Shown here: one piece after another, positions 36,149-47,827 of the stretch
Position numbering within the stretch: position 1 is the first letter of the stretch
Layout of the letters: every line of letters begins with the position of its first letter
Source: Ampullaceana balthica
Taxonomy: Eukaryota > Mollusca > Gastropoda > Lymnaeidae
Direction of reading: 5' to 3'
Assembly: GCA_944989445.1 (NCBI GenBank)
Contig: CALYLW010000499.1
Location: 248,001 to 312,000, forward strand
Length of the DNA: 64,000 nt
Translations under genes and position numbers: made by a program
Notes under the pieces: model-generated
Told to the model about the DNA's origin: nothing
What the model saw: the letters and a program-made list of their open reading frames with translations, nothing else
Database searches by the model: none

Positions 36149-38419
36149 TCACCCGGTGCGGTCCACACCACACCATCTAATTTTACCTCTGGTTACATTA
36201 TGTCTGGCCAATACTTTCAACTTTGTTGAATGTATTTTTAATTGGTGCATGTACAAGAAAAACAACAATCCAAATAAAATACAAAACCTATAGCTACTTT
36301 GAATCATCTTTTTTAAAGACCCATATTTAATAAGTTTTTAAAAAAATTAATACAAGTAAAAAAAAATTAAAAGCTAACCTACTATTACTATTAGTATTAG
36401 ACTTATCACTATCATTTGAAATATTATACAAACAATTTAATCATATTCTCTTCAAAGATAACTAAGAAAATGTAACTGTCCTATAACTTACTTATTCCAT
36501 AAAACTTCAATTCAATTGTTATTGTACTATAGGCCCTACACATATATTGCAAAATTCTCTGACCAATATTATCCATATGCACTTACAATTTTATTTGAGG
36601 TGAGTGATGTGTATTATAAACAGGACTGAATACAAAAATTTCATCAAACATAAAATAAAAAATGTATAATTAAATAAAAAGTAGCAATTTATTACAGTTT
36701 AATGCAACATGGCCTAAACTATTTTATTTATTTATAAATAAATTATATGTAATAAAAACATAGCAGACACTAAGATGTAATCAGTATTCAGGTTATTTAT
36801 AAATAAAAACCATATTATTTTTACTTGAAAAAAATGCAGGATATTAAGTTAATAATATTTTTCTTTTTAAACTTTAGAAAATGGAAGATTGTTAAAATTT
36901 ATTGCTAAAAGCCAAATCTGAAAATGAAAACATATATATACTTTTATGAAATATTGCACCCATTAGCTTTCACTTTCTTAAATTTTTTTTTCAAGTCCCA
37001 AACACTTTTACTCTTTAATTTTTATGTAGAAACAAGATTATTCACTATAATTTATTGTCAAAATTTGAATGAAAGACACATTAAAAACCATAACTTTATT
37101 TTTGAATACATTTTGAAACTGCATGTGTGTATAGGTGCTCAAATCATGTAATTATCATTGTGTATATATATATTATTTTATATACATTATATTTATATAT
37201 ATACAATATATTAAAAATGTATGTAGCATTGAAAGGAACAAGTAATGTTTAGATTTAATTATTAGTTATAACTTGTATAAATCAAACATAGATTTAGAAA
37301 CTTATTAATTTTTCAAAAAACATTCACAACAACAGATTATTTAATAATAACTCCTATTTAAACAAACATTTATTTTAGTTTAATTTAAATGCATTACTTT
37401 TGATTATTGATTACTTGTTTTCCTTTCAAATTGTTTAGATTCATTAAAATTCTTATTTATTAGATATTCATCTTTTCTTTGGTCTTATTACTATTACTCT
37501 AATCAATTCTCTACAAATTGGAGAAAAAAATGTTAAATAGAGCCCAAATCTATTTTAGTACTTAAGCCTTTCAATCCTAATCTTTCAACTTCTCAATATC
37601 ATTCTAGCAGTGATGGCTTTTAAATGTTTGTGTTTAGGCAAGGAACAAAATTGCCTCAACATAGAGTAATTTGATACAACTACAATTAAAACAGTAACCT
37701 AATTTTGGTTGTTTTAAAAATAAATATTTACAATACTATTAAACTTAAACATTTATTGATATAAATTTCAGATGGTTGGTAACTAGTTTCTAATCATGAT
37801 AACTACTGAAATGATCTGGTGATATTTCATGATTTTCAAAATAGTTTGCTCATTTTACAAGTCTTGTGGTAATATTGAATCTAAAACATATTAACGTCTC
37901 TTAGCCTTGTAATAACAGAAAGAGGATAAAAATGAATTTAAATACATTTATGTAAGTAGTAAGAATAGTAATGAGGAATTTGTTTCATTCTTCATAATTA
38001 AATTAATTTTTTTATATCTCTTGCTCCAATAACTTAGTAGAGTGACTTGGTATTGAATAGGATTCAAACATGCTGTCATCATCTAAATGAAAGTCAGTGC
38101 TATTGGATGTAGTCTTTTCTTTCTGAAAAACAAATTTGCATATTTTTAACTATCTTTAAAAAAATATTTAAAACTCAATATATTAAAAAAAGGACATGTT
38201 GCTAAAATTTGGAAATTTACACATTGTTTTGGTAATTTAATTATGTTTTACTCTTTCATTGCTATGCAAGAAATAAGGTTGAAAAACCTTTTTGTTTACG
38301 TATGCGCGTCTAAATAAATAAAAATAATACCAGGGAAAAGTATGCTAGTTACAAAAAATATAAATTAATAATGAATTGGAAAAAAAAATATTCAAAATAT
38401 TTTGTTACATTTTAATTAA
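36149..38419. other. AT-rich interior, no gene
   Basis: About 2.3 kb of very AT-rich DNA inside the 5-kb TIR element; stops in all frames, no repeat unit recognised. Confidence 0.5.
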
Positions 38420-38472
38420 ATTTTATTTTTAATGATTAATCGATTAATTTATTGTTATTTTCCGCAGCCCTA
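38420..38472 (-). mobile_element. Half of a TAGGGCTG-type hAT MITE
   Basis: TTAATCGATTAATTTATTG followed by CGCAGCCCTA resembles one arm of the MITE at 51826-52029. The other arm is missing. Confidence 0.5.
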
Positions 38473-38820
38473 TTTTTAATATTAATATTTTAATAAAAGT
38501 TATTAGTATTATAATATAAATAAGCAAATTCATTCGATAATAATATTAACAATATGACAATTATGTTTTGTTATTAAGTTATTATTAATTAATTAAAAGT
38601 GATTCATACATTCCAGGTCTATGGTCCATATTGATAATATTAAATTTAGATATTAATAATTAATATATTAATTTTTTAAAATTAATAATATAATATTTGT
38701 GTGCTTTCCATAAAAACTAAGCTATAATATAAAAAAATAATAATAACTGAACTTACCATTATGATTTTGAAGTTTCTTGAACTTGATAACTTATCAGTGA
38801 TCAGTAACAGCAGACTATTT

Positions 38821-38821
38821 C

Positions 38822-38877
<56 letters not shown>

Positions 38878-38878
38878 A
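38821..38878. repeat. (TAG)n microsatellite
   Basis: About 18 uninterrupted TAG triplets. Confidence 0.97.
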
Positions 38879-39424
38879 GGTAGAAGTACTAGTAGCACTA
38901 TTACTATTAATTATTATTATGTCACGAAGTATGATCAGAGTATTTGTTCGATTCAAATTTTGCCCTTTAAAGTTAAAGTGAAGACGTCGCGTAGATATTA
39001 TTAGATTTTAAAGACCATTTGGTATGCTGAGGATTTGTTTTCATTGTGAATATTAGCGTATTAACCTTGTTTTCATTACGATTTAGAAGAGCTGATATAT
39101 AATAATTAGACTAGAATCGAAGAAAGTGGCAGCCATTAAAATTAAGATCAGCTGTAAAGTCAAGTCACGTGATTAATGTTTACTTCTATTACATCTGCAT
39201 TCGCCAATAAAATAGTGCGTTTGATCAAATACTCGCGCGAGCATTTGATAGTCTGGCCCAACCTTAAACAATAATAAGAAAGAAAGAAGAAAAAAAAACA
39301 CCCTGCTGTAATCAAGTAAAGTCATATTCAAATACTCTCCTAAATGTTTATAATCAATAAAGGCATTAAAGACAGAAGACTAAAAGACAAGGTAGAAAGA
39401 GGATAGAGATCCAATGGAGACAGA

Positions 39425-40020
39425 GATCAGATATAAAGGAACGAAGAGTGTGTGTGTGAGAGAGAGAGAGACAGATAGGAAGGGAGAGAGAGAGAGGATG
39501 GGAGAGAAAGAGGAAGGGAGAAAGAGAGGACGGGAGAGAGAGAACATGCCGAGATGAGAGAAAGAGAGGGGAGAAGAGAGAGATTGAAGAGACATAGAGC
39601 AGATAGAGGAGAGATAATAGTGAAAGAAATGCCAGGAGAGAGAGAGTGTGAGAAAGAATAGATATGAGAGAATAGAAAAGAGAGAGATTGAAGAGACATA
39701 GAGCAGATAGAGGAGAGATAATAGTGAAAGAAATGCCAGGAGAGAGAGAGTGTGAGAAAGAATAGATATGAGAGAATAGAGAAGAGAGAGAAAACAGATA
39801 GGAAAGAGAACATTGAAGTTGAGAGAGTGAAGAGAGAAAAAGGATGAGAGAGAATGGAGGGGATAGAGAAAAGAGAGAGAAGAGAGTATGAAAAAGAGGC
39901 GCGAGACAGAAGATAACAGAGGGGAGAGAGTAGAGAGAGTGGAGAGAGAGAATAAAGAGAGAGAGAGAATAAAGAGAGAGAGAGAGAGAGAGAAGAGAGA
40001 GTGAAAAAAAAGATGACATT
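39425..40020. repeat. GA-rich tract with a 104-bp tandem duplication
   Basis: Polypurine sequence of GAGAGA runs separated by GAAAG and AGAT words. A block starting GAGAGATTGAAGAGACATAG occurs twice in tandem (about 39578-39681 and 39682-39785) with almost no change. Minus-strand Ser/Leu-rich frames are low-complexity artefacts. Confidence 0.88.
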
Positions 40021-41139
40021 AGCTTTCAGGAGACGGCTGCTAAAGGAGAAAAAAACCGCCATAACAGGGAGGAGAGGATGGAAAGCGAGGGGAAAGTAAA
40101 GTGAGGAGGCTTAGGTAGAGACACGGAGTGGCAGAAAGAGAAAGAACGAACGAACGAGAGACCTTGTGCCCGCGCTGGACATAGCTGGAGAGTTGGGAGC
40201 GATTTTACTTACAGACTCCGCCTGGTACTCAAATCTAACCTGTCACGATCATTGTACATCTCTGCCTTGAAAATTCAAAGACACCTCAGTGCACTAGGTA
40301 CTAACAAGAACACCCGTGCATTGTTCTAAAAGGGATGACATATTTCAAAGCATAATTTCCTGGTCTTTGAATATCAGAAGGTTTTATAATTCCTTTCAGC
40401 GATCCCCATTTTCTTGTCGAGCGAGAGACAAATCCTTCTTGGTGTCACTTACTAATCCCTTTTCTCATCTTGCATAAAAAATAACACTAGTTTTAAAAAA
40501 GAACAACCAGGGGTGGGCGTGGCATTTGGTCTGTGGGGGGTGGGGGGGTGGAGAGTCCAGCATAATAATGGAGATCGTGCTTACTTTAAGATATTTCAGA
40601 CGTCGACTGGACGCTCAGATTTATCTTCTCCTGATCTGACCAGTTCATCTCCCTGACCATACCTCTCCTAAATTTGTCCAGGGCGCCCTTGCTATCTCCA
40701 GCATCGCGAGGCCTAATTTCCCTATCGGCAGACGCGGTGACCGTGGACCTGACCATAAAATACTGCTTTGTTTCAGAAACTCTCGATACTTACAGTTACG
40801 GATTCGATAGTGTCCACGACTACTTGAAGTTACGTGAGCTTAAAATAGAAGAAATATTCGTACCAAATACTAAGCAAAATGTTTATTCGATGCTTTGGCT
40901 CAAACAACCATTATTCGAATTAAAAGGGGGAAAGATGTGTTCTCCAAGAAATGCGTCCGTACTACTTTAATAGTTGCTGTGAAACTCATGGTGTGACAGA
41001 ATCTTATATGGACGTCTAAAATAAATGCAAGATTCATTTCGATTCTGGTCTACAGTCTACAAATATATAAACAAAATAACAACATATAAACTGAAGCTTA
41101 AAATCCAGAGAACATTAGTGTACATTAAACAACACAACT
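40021..41139. other. Non-coding, no gene seen
   Basis: Mixed composition. A 98-codon plus frame at 40674-40970 lacks an ATG start and matches nothing I know. Confidence 0.45.
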
Positions 41140-42505
41140 AAACATGGTACACATTTAGCCGCACAACCCATGTACACATTTAGCCGCACAACCCATGTAC
41201 ACATTTAGCCACACAACCAATTTACGCATTTAGCCACACAACAAATGTGCACATTTAACCACACAAGAAATTGTACACATTTAGCCACACAACCAATGTA
41301 CACATTTACTCACACAAACAATGCACACGTTTAGCCACACAACCAATGCACACATTTAGCCACACACCCAATGTACACATTCAGAGGCGGCGTTAGGTAA
41401 TCGCGAGGCCTAGTGCAACAATGACCCCGCGGGGCCCCCTAGATTAAATCAATTCTTGCGCAAACTCAGTAGTGCAATATCTGCCGGCTCTTTTGTTACT
41501 AAAATATTGTCTCAAGTCTGAAACGCGGGACCATAAGCGCGGGGCCAGGGGCGATTGCCCCAGTTGCAACCCCAGAGGCCGCTCCTGTACACATTCAGCC
41601 ACATAACCAATGTACACATTTAGCCACACAACCAATGTACACATTTACCCACACAACCAATGTACACATTTACAAACACAACCAATGTACACATTTACAA
41701 ACACAACCAATGTACACATTTACCCACACAACCAATGTACACATTCACCCACACAACCAATGTACAAATTCAGCCACACAACCAATGTACACATTCAGCC
41801 ACACAACCAATGTACACATTTAGCCACACAAACAATGTACACATTTACAAACACAACCAATGTGCACATTTACAAACACAACCAATGTACACATTTACCC
41901 ACACAACCAATGTACACATTCACCCACACAACCAATGTACACATTCAGCCACACAACCAATGTACACATTCAGCCACACAACCAATGTACACATTTAGCC
42001 ACACAAACAATGTACACAGTTACCCACACAACCAATGTACACATTTACCCCTACAACCAATATACACATTTACCCCCACAACCAATATACACATTTACCC
42101 ACACAACCAATGTACACATTCAGCCACACAACCAATGTACACATTTACCCACACAACCAATGTACACAGTTACCCACACAACCAATGTACACATTTAGCC
42201 ACACAAACAATGCGCACATTTACCCACACAACCAATGTACACATTTAACCACACAACCAATGTGCACATTTACTCACACAACCAATGTACACACTTAGCC
42301 ACACAAACAATGTACACATTTTACCACACAACCAATGTACACATTTAACAACACAACCAATGTACACATTTACCCACACAACCTATGTACACATTTAGTC
42401 ACACAAACAATGTACACATTTAACCACACAACCAATGTACACATTTAACTACACAACCAATGTACACATTTACCCACACAAACAATGTACACATTTAACT
42501 GAACA
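41140..42505. repeat. 25-bp tandem repeat, about 46 copies
   Basis: Unit ACACAACCAATGTACACATT plus TACCC or TAGCC. Copies up to 41380 are more diverged; copies after 41596 are tidier. The array is split at 41382-41587 by a MITE. Since 25 is not a multiple of three, all three plus frames read through as His/Thr/Asn-rich frames; not a gene. Confidence 0.95.
41382..41587. mobile_element. hAT-like MITE inside the 25-bp array
   Basis: CAGAGGCGGCGTTAGG at the left and CAGAGGCCGCTCCTG at the right (inverse CAGGAGCGGC). Flanked by perfect 8-bp copies of TACACATT (41374-41381 and 41588-41595). The array resumes in the same repeat phase after the second copy, confirming insertion with duplication. 206 bp, non-coding. 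Confidence 0.85.
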
Positions 42506-43133
42506 GCAAAACGCATCCGTCTAAACAAAGGGACTTAACTTCGTTATTACCACACTAGACGTCTCCAGTTGACCAGTAGAGTTCCTACTGACTAAGGAGT
42601 ATTAAATTGAGAATACTTATAAAGGCAAAAACTAACAGTTAATAAACACTTCTCTGCTCCACCCCCACCCCTGTCTTTATTGGTTTCAACGCTGTCTGTG
42701 CATGTGCTTAAATACAGAGGTACCTTGTGTACGTCTGCTTTAGAATAATTCCATCTTGATATACGTCCTGTTTAGTATGCATCCAAGGCTCTGGAACAGA
42801 TTAAAGACGTATTCGGATGTACCACTTTTTTCAATTTTCCTATAATAAAAATTCTCCAATGAAAATGTTAACTTACTAGAGTAATTTAGAGTTTTGTTTT
42901 GCAATAACGGGAGGTATTTTGCGTGTTGTTTTGTTTCCCTTTTCTCAATTCTTTGTGATCTGATTAAATGAATATTTACAAATTATCGAATTTTTGACGC
43001 AGTATAATTTAATTACGAAGATATGTTTCTTTAATACATATCGCCTATAAGCAATATTCATTTGAAACTTAATATCAAGATATCATAAAATGCTTAAAGA
43101 CGAAGGTACATAATATTAACATCAAGTATTATA
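42506..43133. other. Non-coding with a degraded mariner-like MITE
   Basis: At about 42716-42826 there is a diverged copy of the MITE at 43134 (GAGGTACCTTGTGTACGTCT ... GATGTACCACTTTT). The rest is AT-rich without recognisable content. Confidence 0.55.
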
Positions 43134-43247
43134 CAGTGGTACCTCGGTATACGTATGCTTCGGAATAAGTCCAACTTGGCATAAGTCCTATTTGGTATAC
43201 GTCAATGGTTCTGGGGCGCATTAAGGTCGTATACCGAGGTACCACTG
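43134..43247. mobile_element. Tc1/mariner-like MITE, 114 bp
   Basis: Termini CAGTGGTACCTCGGTATACG and CGTATACCGAGGTACCACTG are perfect inverse repeats flanked by TA on both sides (43132-43133, 43248-43249). TA duplication and CAGTGG ends fit Tc1/mariner-type MITEs. Non-coding. Confidence 0.88.
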
Positions 43248-43249
43248 TA

Positions 43250-44398
43250 TTATTACTTTCAAATTATAATTCAATGTATCTTTCAACCATCGCTTCGATG
43301 CGTAGATTGAGCATTTTAGAAGTTTGATTTCAGCTTTATAAACAAAACAGGATATGACAAATTCTTCTTCTCCAGGCAATAATCCCTCAATACTTTTTAA
43401 AGAAGCATCTTTTAAAGCTGGTACTTCGCATCCTGTTTACAAAGATTTTACCGTCTTCAGGAAATCATTGAAGATTCTTGGCTTCTAAACAAGAAACTAT
43501 GAAACAGTTTAAATAAAGCTATCGTTTACCGCGCAGAGAGTATACGGCTTTAATCTCAGTCCCATGTTTTCAAATACGCAGTAACCAACAGCTCTGTCGA
43601 AGAAATGTAGCGATCTTCTAGCCGTTGAATCTTTTTTACTTTACATTTAATTTTAAAAGTTCGAAAGGAAGTTTCCCCCCATTACTGAAGAGTTCTTCTA
43701 TTAACTGTGTGGGAAGTCTTAGCTCATCTGAGGGGTTTGAAACTTGACCCGCGGGTACGAGGCCAACCATGAACGTGTACCTGCCGTGTGCACACAGACA
43801 AGATGCCCCCCCCCCATATGTCTCAGTCAGACCACACGCATATTCACCCGCCCACAAGTTCAACATTTCTGCACGCCCATAGGTTCCACTCAATATGTAA
43901 CCAGATTTCACATCCTTTAGAGAGTGTGAAACAGAGGCGTTAAATCGTATTTAACTTAATGTAACTAGAAAAAAAATAATAAAGACGAGATTGCTGTTGG
44001 AGGGAGGAGGAGGGGGGAGTGGATAGGGAGTCGAGGCAAAGAAAATAGCAACAAATATTTTAAAAAGCTAACCTTCATTTCACGGCTAAATTTATTTTAA
44101 AACTTTTTAAATTTTATTTTTTTTTAAACTTATTCGTGTGGGTGACATGCAGAAGCGACTGCCACTCAAAGATCGGTCTCATCAGCCACACAGAGAGCTG
44201 CAATCGGCAAGGACAATTCTATCGTCTCTCGCAGACGGGAAGATGTCTCCATATTCTTTAAAATAAATACAAAGAATAAAATGATTTCCAATCCACAAGA
44301 TGGAACACATCAAAGAGTTGTTGTAATGGAACCAGGTCGATAGCTAGTAAAGGCCATCGCTGAGAGATTCCATTTTCAAGCAGGCGTGACTAGGGATG
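43250..44398. other. Non-coding, no gene called
   Basis: A 91-codon minus frame at 43636-43911 has moderate composition but no family match, no clear splice sites and no neighbour support; left uncalled. Confidence 0.45.
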
Positions 44399-44406
44399 AA
44401 GGCAAT

Positions 44407-44569
44407 CAGAGGCATAACAACGACTTGGCATCGGGGCAGTTGCCAGGGGCGCCGAGGGCTAATCCTTCAATGATCGATATATTCTGTATAATTTAGTAAA
44501 TTTTCCCTATTTCTCAAGGGCGCAAAAAATGAAATAGCCAAGGGTGCGGAAAACCCAGTTACACTTCTG
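44407..44569. mobile_element. hAT-like MITE with perfect 8-bp duplication
   Basis: Starts CAGAGGCATAACAACG, ends CCCAGTTACACTTCTG (inverse CAGAAGTGTAACTGGG). Flanks are identical AAGGCAAT at 44399-44406 and 44570-44577. 163 bp. The right duplication overlaps the first four bases (CAAT) of the next MITE. Confidence 0.85.
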
Positions 44570-44573
44570 AAGG

Positions 44574-44753
44574 CAATGTTCCCTTTAAGCTGCACGGGTG
44601 CGTGGCAGCGCAGGTATCTCAGAGACGCCGCGGAGCAGTTTAGAGATACCGCGCAACAAATTTGGTAAAATATTTTAATACAAAAAAAAAGGCTTTGCAC
44701 GCGAGTTTTTTTTTACTTTGCACACGGACCGACGGACCTTAAAGGGAACATTG
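44574..44753. mobile_element. MITE, 'GTTCCCTTTAA' family, best copy
   Basis: Perfect 15-bp inverted termini CAATGTTCCCTTTAA and TTAAAGGGAACATTG. The interior has CAGCGCAGGTATCTCAGAG and CCGCGGAGCAGTTTAGAGAT, shared with 19.8 and 51.5 kb. The superfamily is not clear because no target duplication is obvious. Confidence 0.8.
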
Positions 44754-46195
44754 GTTTAAGAGCGAGCATTAATTCCCGAATATTGCTGATAAGAAGTGTT
44801 GTTTCATGAGTGTATTTTCAAATACATTTTTGCCCAACGTTTTACGAGACACGTAAAAGATCTCAACTATAAAAAAAATTTAATCTAAAATTGTACAACT
44901 CTATATTGAAAAATATTTAATATAATGAAATAATATCTTAAATTAAAGTGCCCTAAGCCATTACTAACTTTAAAAAATGTCAACGTCAATAACCAAATAA
45001 TATTTAATTCCCAACTCTTTTGGGAAAGAAAATCATTTTTTTCCCTTCTGTATCTGGCATAATATCAAGTGGTAAAAATTAATAAGGTTGTGTGTAATTT
45101 TTTTGGAGAAAAAATCGTTGGCGAGACTACGAAATGGCAAACAATAGTGTTAAACTCCGCCCCCCCCCCACATTACAGTTGAGAAAATTGTAAATTGTAT
45201 TAGATGGAGATAAGAGATATCTTGGACCTAAGCGTATGCAATAATTGTCAAATAAAAAGCTCATATTTGCTTAGTATTGACACGTATATAAGTCTTTCTA
45301 AAAACTAAAGGGGGATACGAGAATGAAGCCAAACAAATATTTCTTTACTGGGACGATTACAATAAATGTCTCTCGATAAATCGATCATGACCCCAGCATG
45401 CTCATTTAATTTACTGATACGAATCTCTCTAAGATTTTATGGCAGGGGTAAAATGTATTTTTTTGAAATTGTAGAAAATTATTTATAAGGAATTTAAAAT
45501 ATTATGGTATTTTTGTGGTGGAAAAAAAACAACTAACCCAAACAAATAAAAACTAAATCCTTTAAAAAATGACTTTAAATTTGTCTACCGAATTTCGACT
45601 CCAGCTCCGGAAAATCCGGAATCTGGTCATTTAAAAAATCCGGTTTCGGCCGGATCTCACTTCATAAATCCGGCCAAATCTGACTGGAGCCGGATTTTTA
45701 ATATTTTTTCGTTTACTTCGGAACAGCTCTACTTTAAATCTCATGAGAATGAGACCGTCTGGGGACTTGTTCAAATGAGAAAACGGTCACAAATCACTTC
45801 TGCCAGAGCTGCTTCAAAGACTGACGCGGTGGTCACCCTTTTCTATAACAAATATTATATAACCAGTATTGTGTGGCAGACTGTATTGCATTTCGGATTC
45901 CAACGGTATGATAGTCGGATATCACATTGCTACTGAAATTTTATTTTAATTCCGACTCCCGCTCACGTGATTTTGCCTGGTTCTTGTATTCGTATCGGGT
46001 CTCGGAGTGGTATCGATACACCAAATGCTAGGTTTCCGAACCTTCGTCGACTGCCGCCCAACATTCAATGCATGATGCGCATTTATTGTTCGAACTCAAC
46101 AAAGAAGCCCCAGGTGGTGTTACTCAAATTTATCGTTTTCCTTTTTCAGACACATTTTTTACTCAACGTTAATTAAAACTCACTCTCTGACACCA
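44754..46195. other. Non-coding, no gene seen
   Basis: AT-rich. Around 45600-45700 there are short repeats of TCCGGAATC/TCCGGCC words. No supported frame. Confidence 0.45.
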
Positions 46196-46225
46196 ACAAG
46201 ACCCCCCCCACCTCTACCAACTCCA

Positions 46226-46505
46226 CAACATACAACATCCCCTACCACAACCCCTATCACTTCCCCTACCACAACCCCTATCACATCCCCTACCACAACC
46301 CCTATCACATCCCTTACCACAACCCCTATCACATCCCCTACCACAACCCCTATCACATCCCTTACCACAACCCCTATCACATCCCCTACCACAACCCCTA
46401 TCACATCCCCTACCACAACCCCTATCACATCCCCTACCACAACCCCTATCACATCCCTTACCACAACCCCTATCACATCCCCTACCACAACCCCTATCAC
46501 ATCCC
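46226..46505. repeat. 24-bp C-rich tandem repeat, about 12 copies
   Basis: Unit CCTATCACATCCCCTACCAC plus AACC, with CCCCTACC and CCCTTACC variants. In one plus frame it reads Thr-Thr-Pro-Ile-Thr-Ser-Pro-Thr and that frame stays open from about 46076 to a TGA near 46613, with an acceptor-like CTTTTTCAG ending at 46149. There is no ATG start, so coding status is undecided. Confidence 0.93.
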
Positions 46506-46932
46506 CTTATACCAAATCTCCTATCAAATCATCAGCTGCCACAGCGACGAAAGACTCACCATCTGACACAACTACTTCACACATCGGGATGAAACGTTGC
46601 AGCTTTTTATGACGCCTATAACTAACACAACTTGGTAACATCACATGTTTGGAAAACTCAATGGCAATATTTTTTTTAACGAGTTATTTTTTAAGTTACC
46701 TTTTTCAACAATAATCATTGTTGTTTTGGCTGTATACGTTTGACATAGATGGATTGTTTCGATGAATCACGGTGTATTCTGTACATTTTACACACACCGC
46801 CCAATTTTTCGGCATGATAGCTGCTAAGTTAAACTCATAGAAACAACAGTTTGTAATCATTTCTATTTGCAAATTTTGACTTTATGGAAAAAGAAATCGC
46901 GCTAAAACAAAGTAAACGCATAATATATTATA
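46506..46932. other. Non-coding, no gene seen
   Basis: Follows the Thr/Pro-type repeat. The possible frame from the repeat ends near 46613; the rest is AT-rich with no signal. Confidence 0.45.
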
Positions 46933-47827
46933 CTAGGGGCAAGTACCCGGCTCCCGCCCGGGTTTAACAACAACAGCAACAAAACAAAAACAACAAAAAC
47001 AACAACAAAACAACACAACAACAAAAACAACAAAAACAACAAAACAACAAAAACAAAACAACAACAAAAACAATAACAAAACAACAAAAACAAAACAACA
47101 ACAAAAACAACAACAAAACAAAAACAAAACAACAACAAAACAACAACTACAACAACAACAACAAAACAACAACTACAACAACAACAGCAACAACAACAAA
47201 GCAACAACAACAAAACAACAAATACAACAGCAACAACAACAAAGCAACAACAACATGAAGGACATTGTCGTCGCAGGGCAAGGGATGTGGACAACAACAA
47301 CAACAGCAAAAACAACACAAAAGCAACAACAGCAACAACAACAACAGCAACAACAACAAAAACAACAACAGCAACAACAACAAAAACAAAACAACAACAA
47401 AAACATCAACAACAAAACAACAACAAAACAACAACTACAACAACAACAGCAACAACAACAAAGCAACAACAACAAAACAACAACTACAACAACAAAAGCA
47501 ACAACAACAAAGCAACAACAACAAAAAAAATTATTTTATGGCGATAATCGCCTTCTTGTTAATCTCGACACCAAAATGTTTATTAATTTGCGTCATTATT
47601 TTACGTCTTAATTTTCAATAATTTTTATTTTATATAGCTCATATAGGGAAAAAACTACATTTTGGGCCCCCGGGCCCCAGTATCTTATATATATGGAACG
47701 AAACCCGTTTAATAACCTTTCCGGTATAATTTTGTGTACGTGTACCAAATTTCACGTTATTTGGTTGTCTGGATCTTGAGTTATTAGGGAACAGACAGAC
47801 AACAAATGCGGCTTATATATATAGAGA
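46933..47827 (-). mobile_element. Complete small non-autonomous Helitron
   Basis: On the minus strand it starts TCTCTATATATATAAGCC at 47827 and ends with a CCCGG...CCGGG hairpin, TACTTGCCC and CTAG at 46936-46933. The base before the 5' TC is A and the base after CTAG is T, the exact A/T insertion site of Helitrons, with no target duplication. Length 895 bp. Most of the interior (46965-47525) is CAA/CAG-type microsatellite. Next to the 5' end is GTTGTCTGTCTGTTCCC, a word common in animal non-autonomous Helitrons as I remember them. No coding capacity; the poly-Gln and poly-Asn type frames are repeat artefacts. Confidence 0.85.
46965..47525. repeat. Imperfect (CAA)n/(CAG)n array
   Basis: About 560 bp of AAC/ACA triplets with AAAAC interruptions, split by a short unique segment at about 47255-47290 (GAAGGACATTGTCGTCG). 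It sits inside the Helitron at 46933-47827. Confidence 0.93.

Larger units (their letters stand above)
34315..39265. mobile_element. ~5-kb element bounded by ~45-bp inverted repeats
   Basis: The left end AAGGTTGGGCCACACTATCA is the near-perfect inverse of the right end (reverse complement AAGGTTGGGCCAGACTATCA); similarity continues through AATG, a variable GC-rich spot and TATTTGATCAAAC. Subterminal ATTTGATCAA boxes repeat at the left end. The interior is very AT-rich with no frame over about 85 codons and holds nested MITEs at 35067-35261 and 35547-36148. No convincing target-site duplication was found. Probably a non-autonomous or gutted DNA transposon; superfamily not assigned. Confidence 0.65.

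Noticed and set aside
39366..40062. Ser/Leu-rich minus-strand frames of about 210 codons
   Set aside because: Translation of a GA/CT-rich low-complexity tract.
40674..40970. 98-codon plus frame
   Set aside because: No ATG start at the frame opening, no family match, no splice context.
41610..42298. 212-codon His/Thr/Asn-rich frame
   Set aside because: The 25-bp array is open in all three plus frames, as expected for a 75-bp translational period; not a metal-binding protein gene.
43636..43911. 91-codon minus frame with mixed composition
   Set aside because: No family recognised, no clear splice sites and no supporting neighbour. Might be an exon or an old repeat; not enough to call.
46902..47611. 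Poly-Cys/Leu/Val and poly-Gln/Asn frames
   Set aside because: CAA/CAG microsatellite inside a Helitron; no unique protein sequence.
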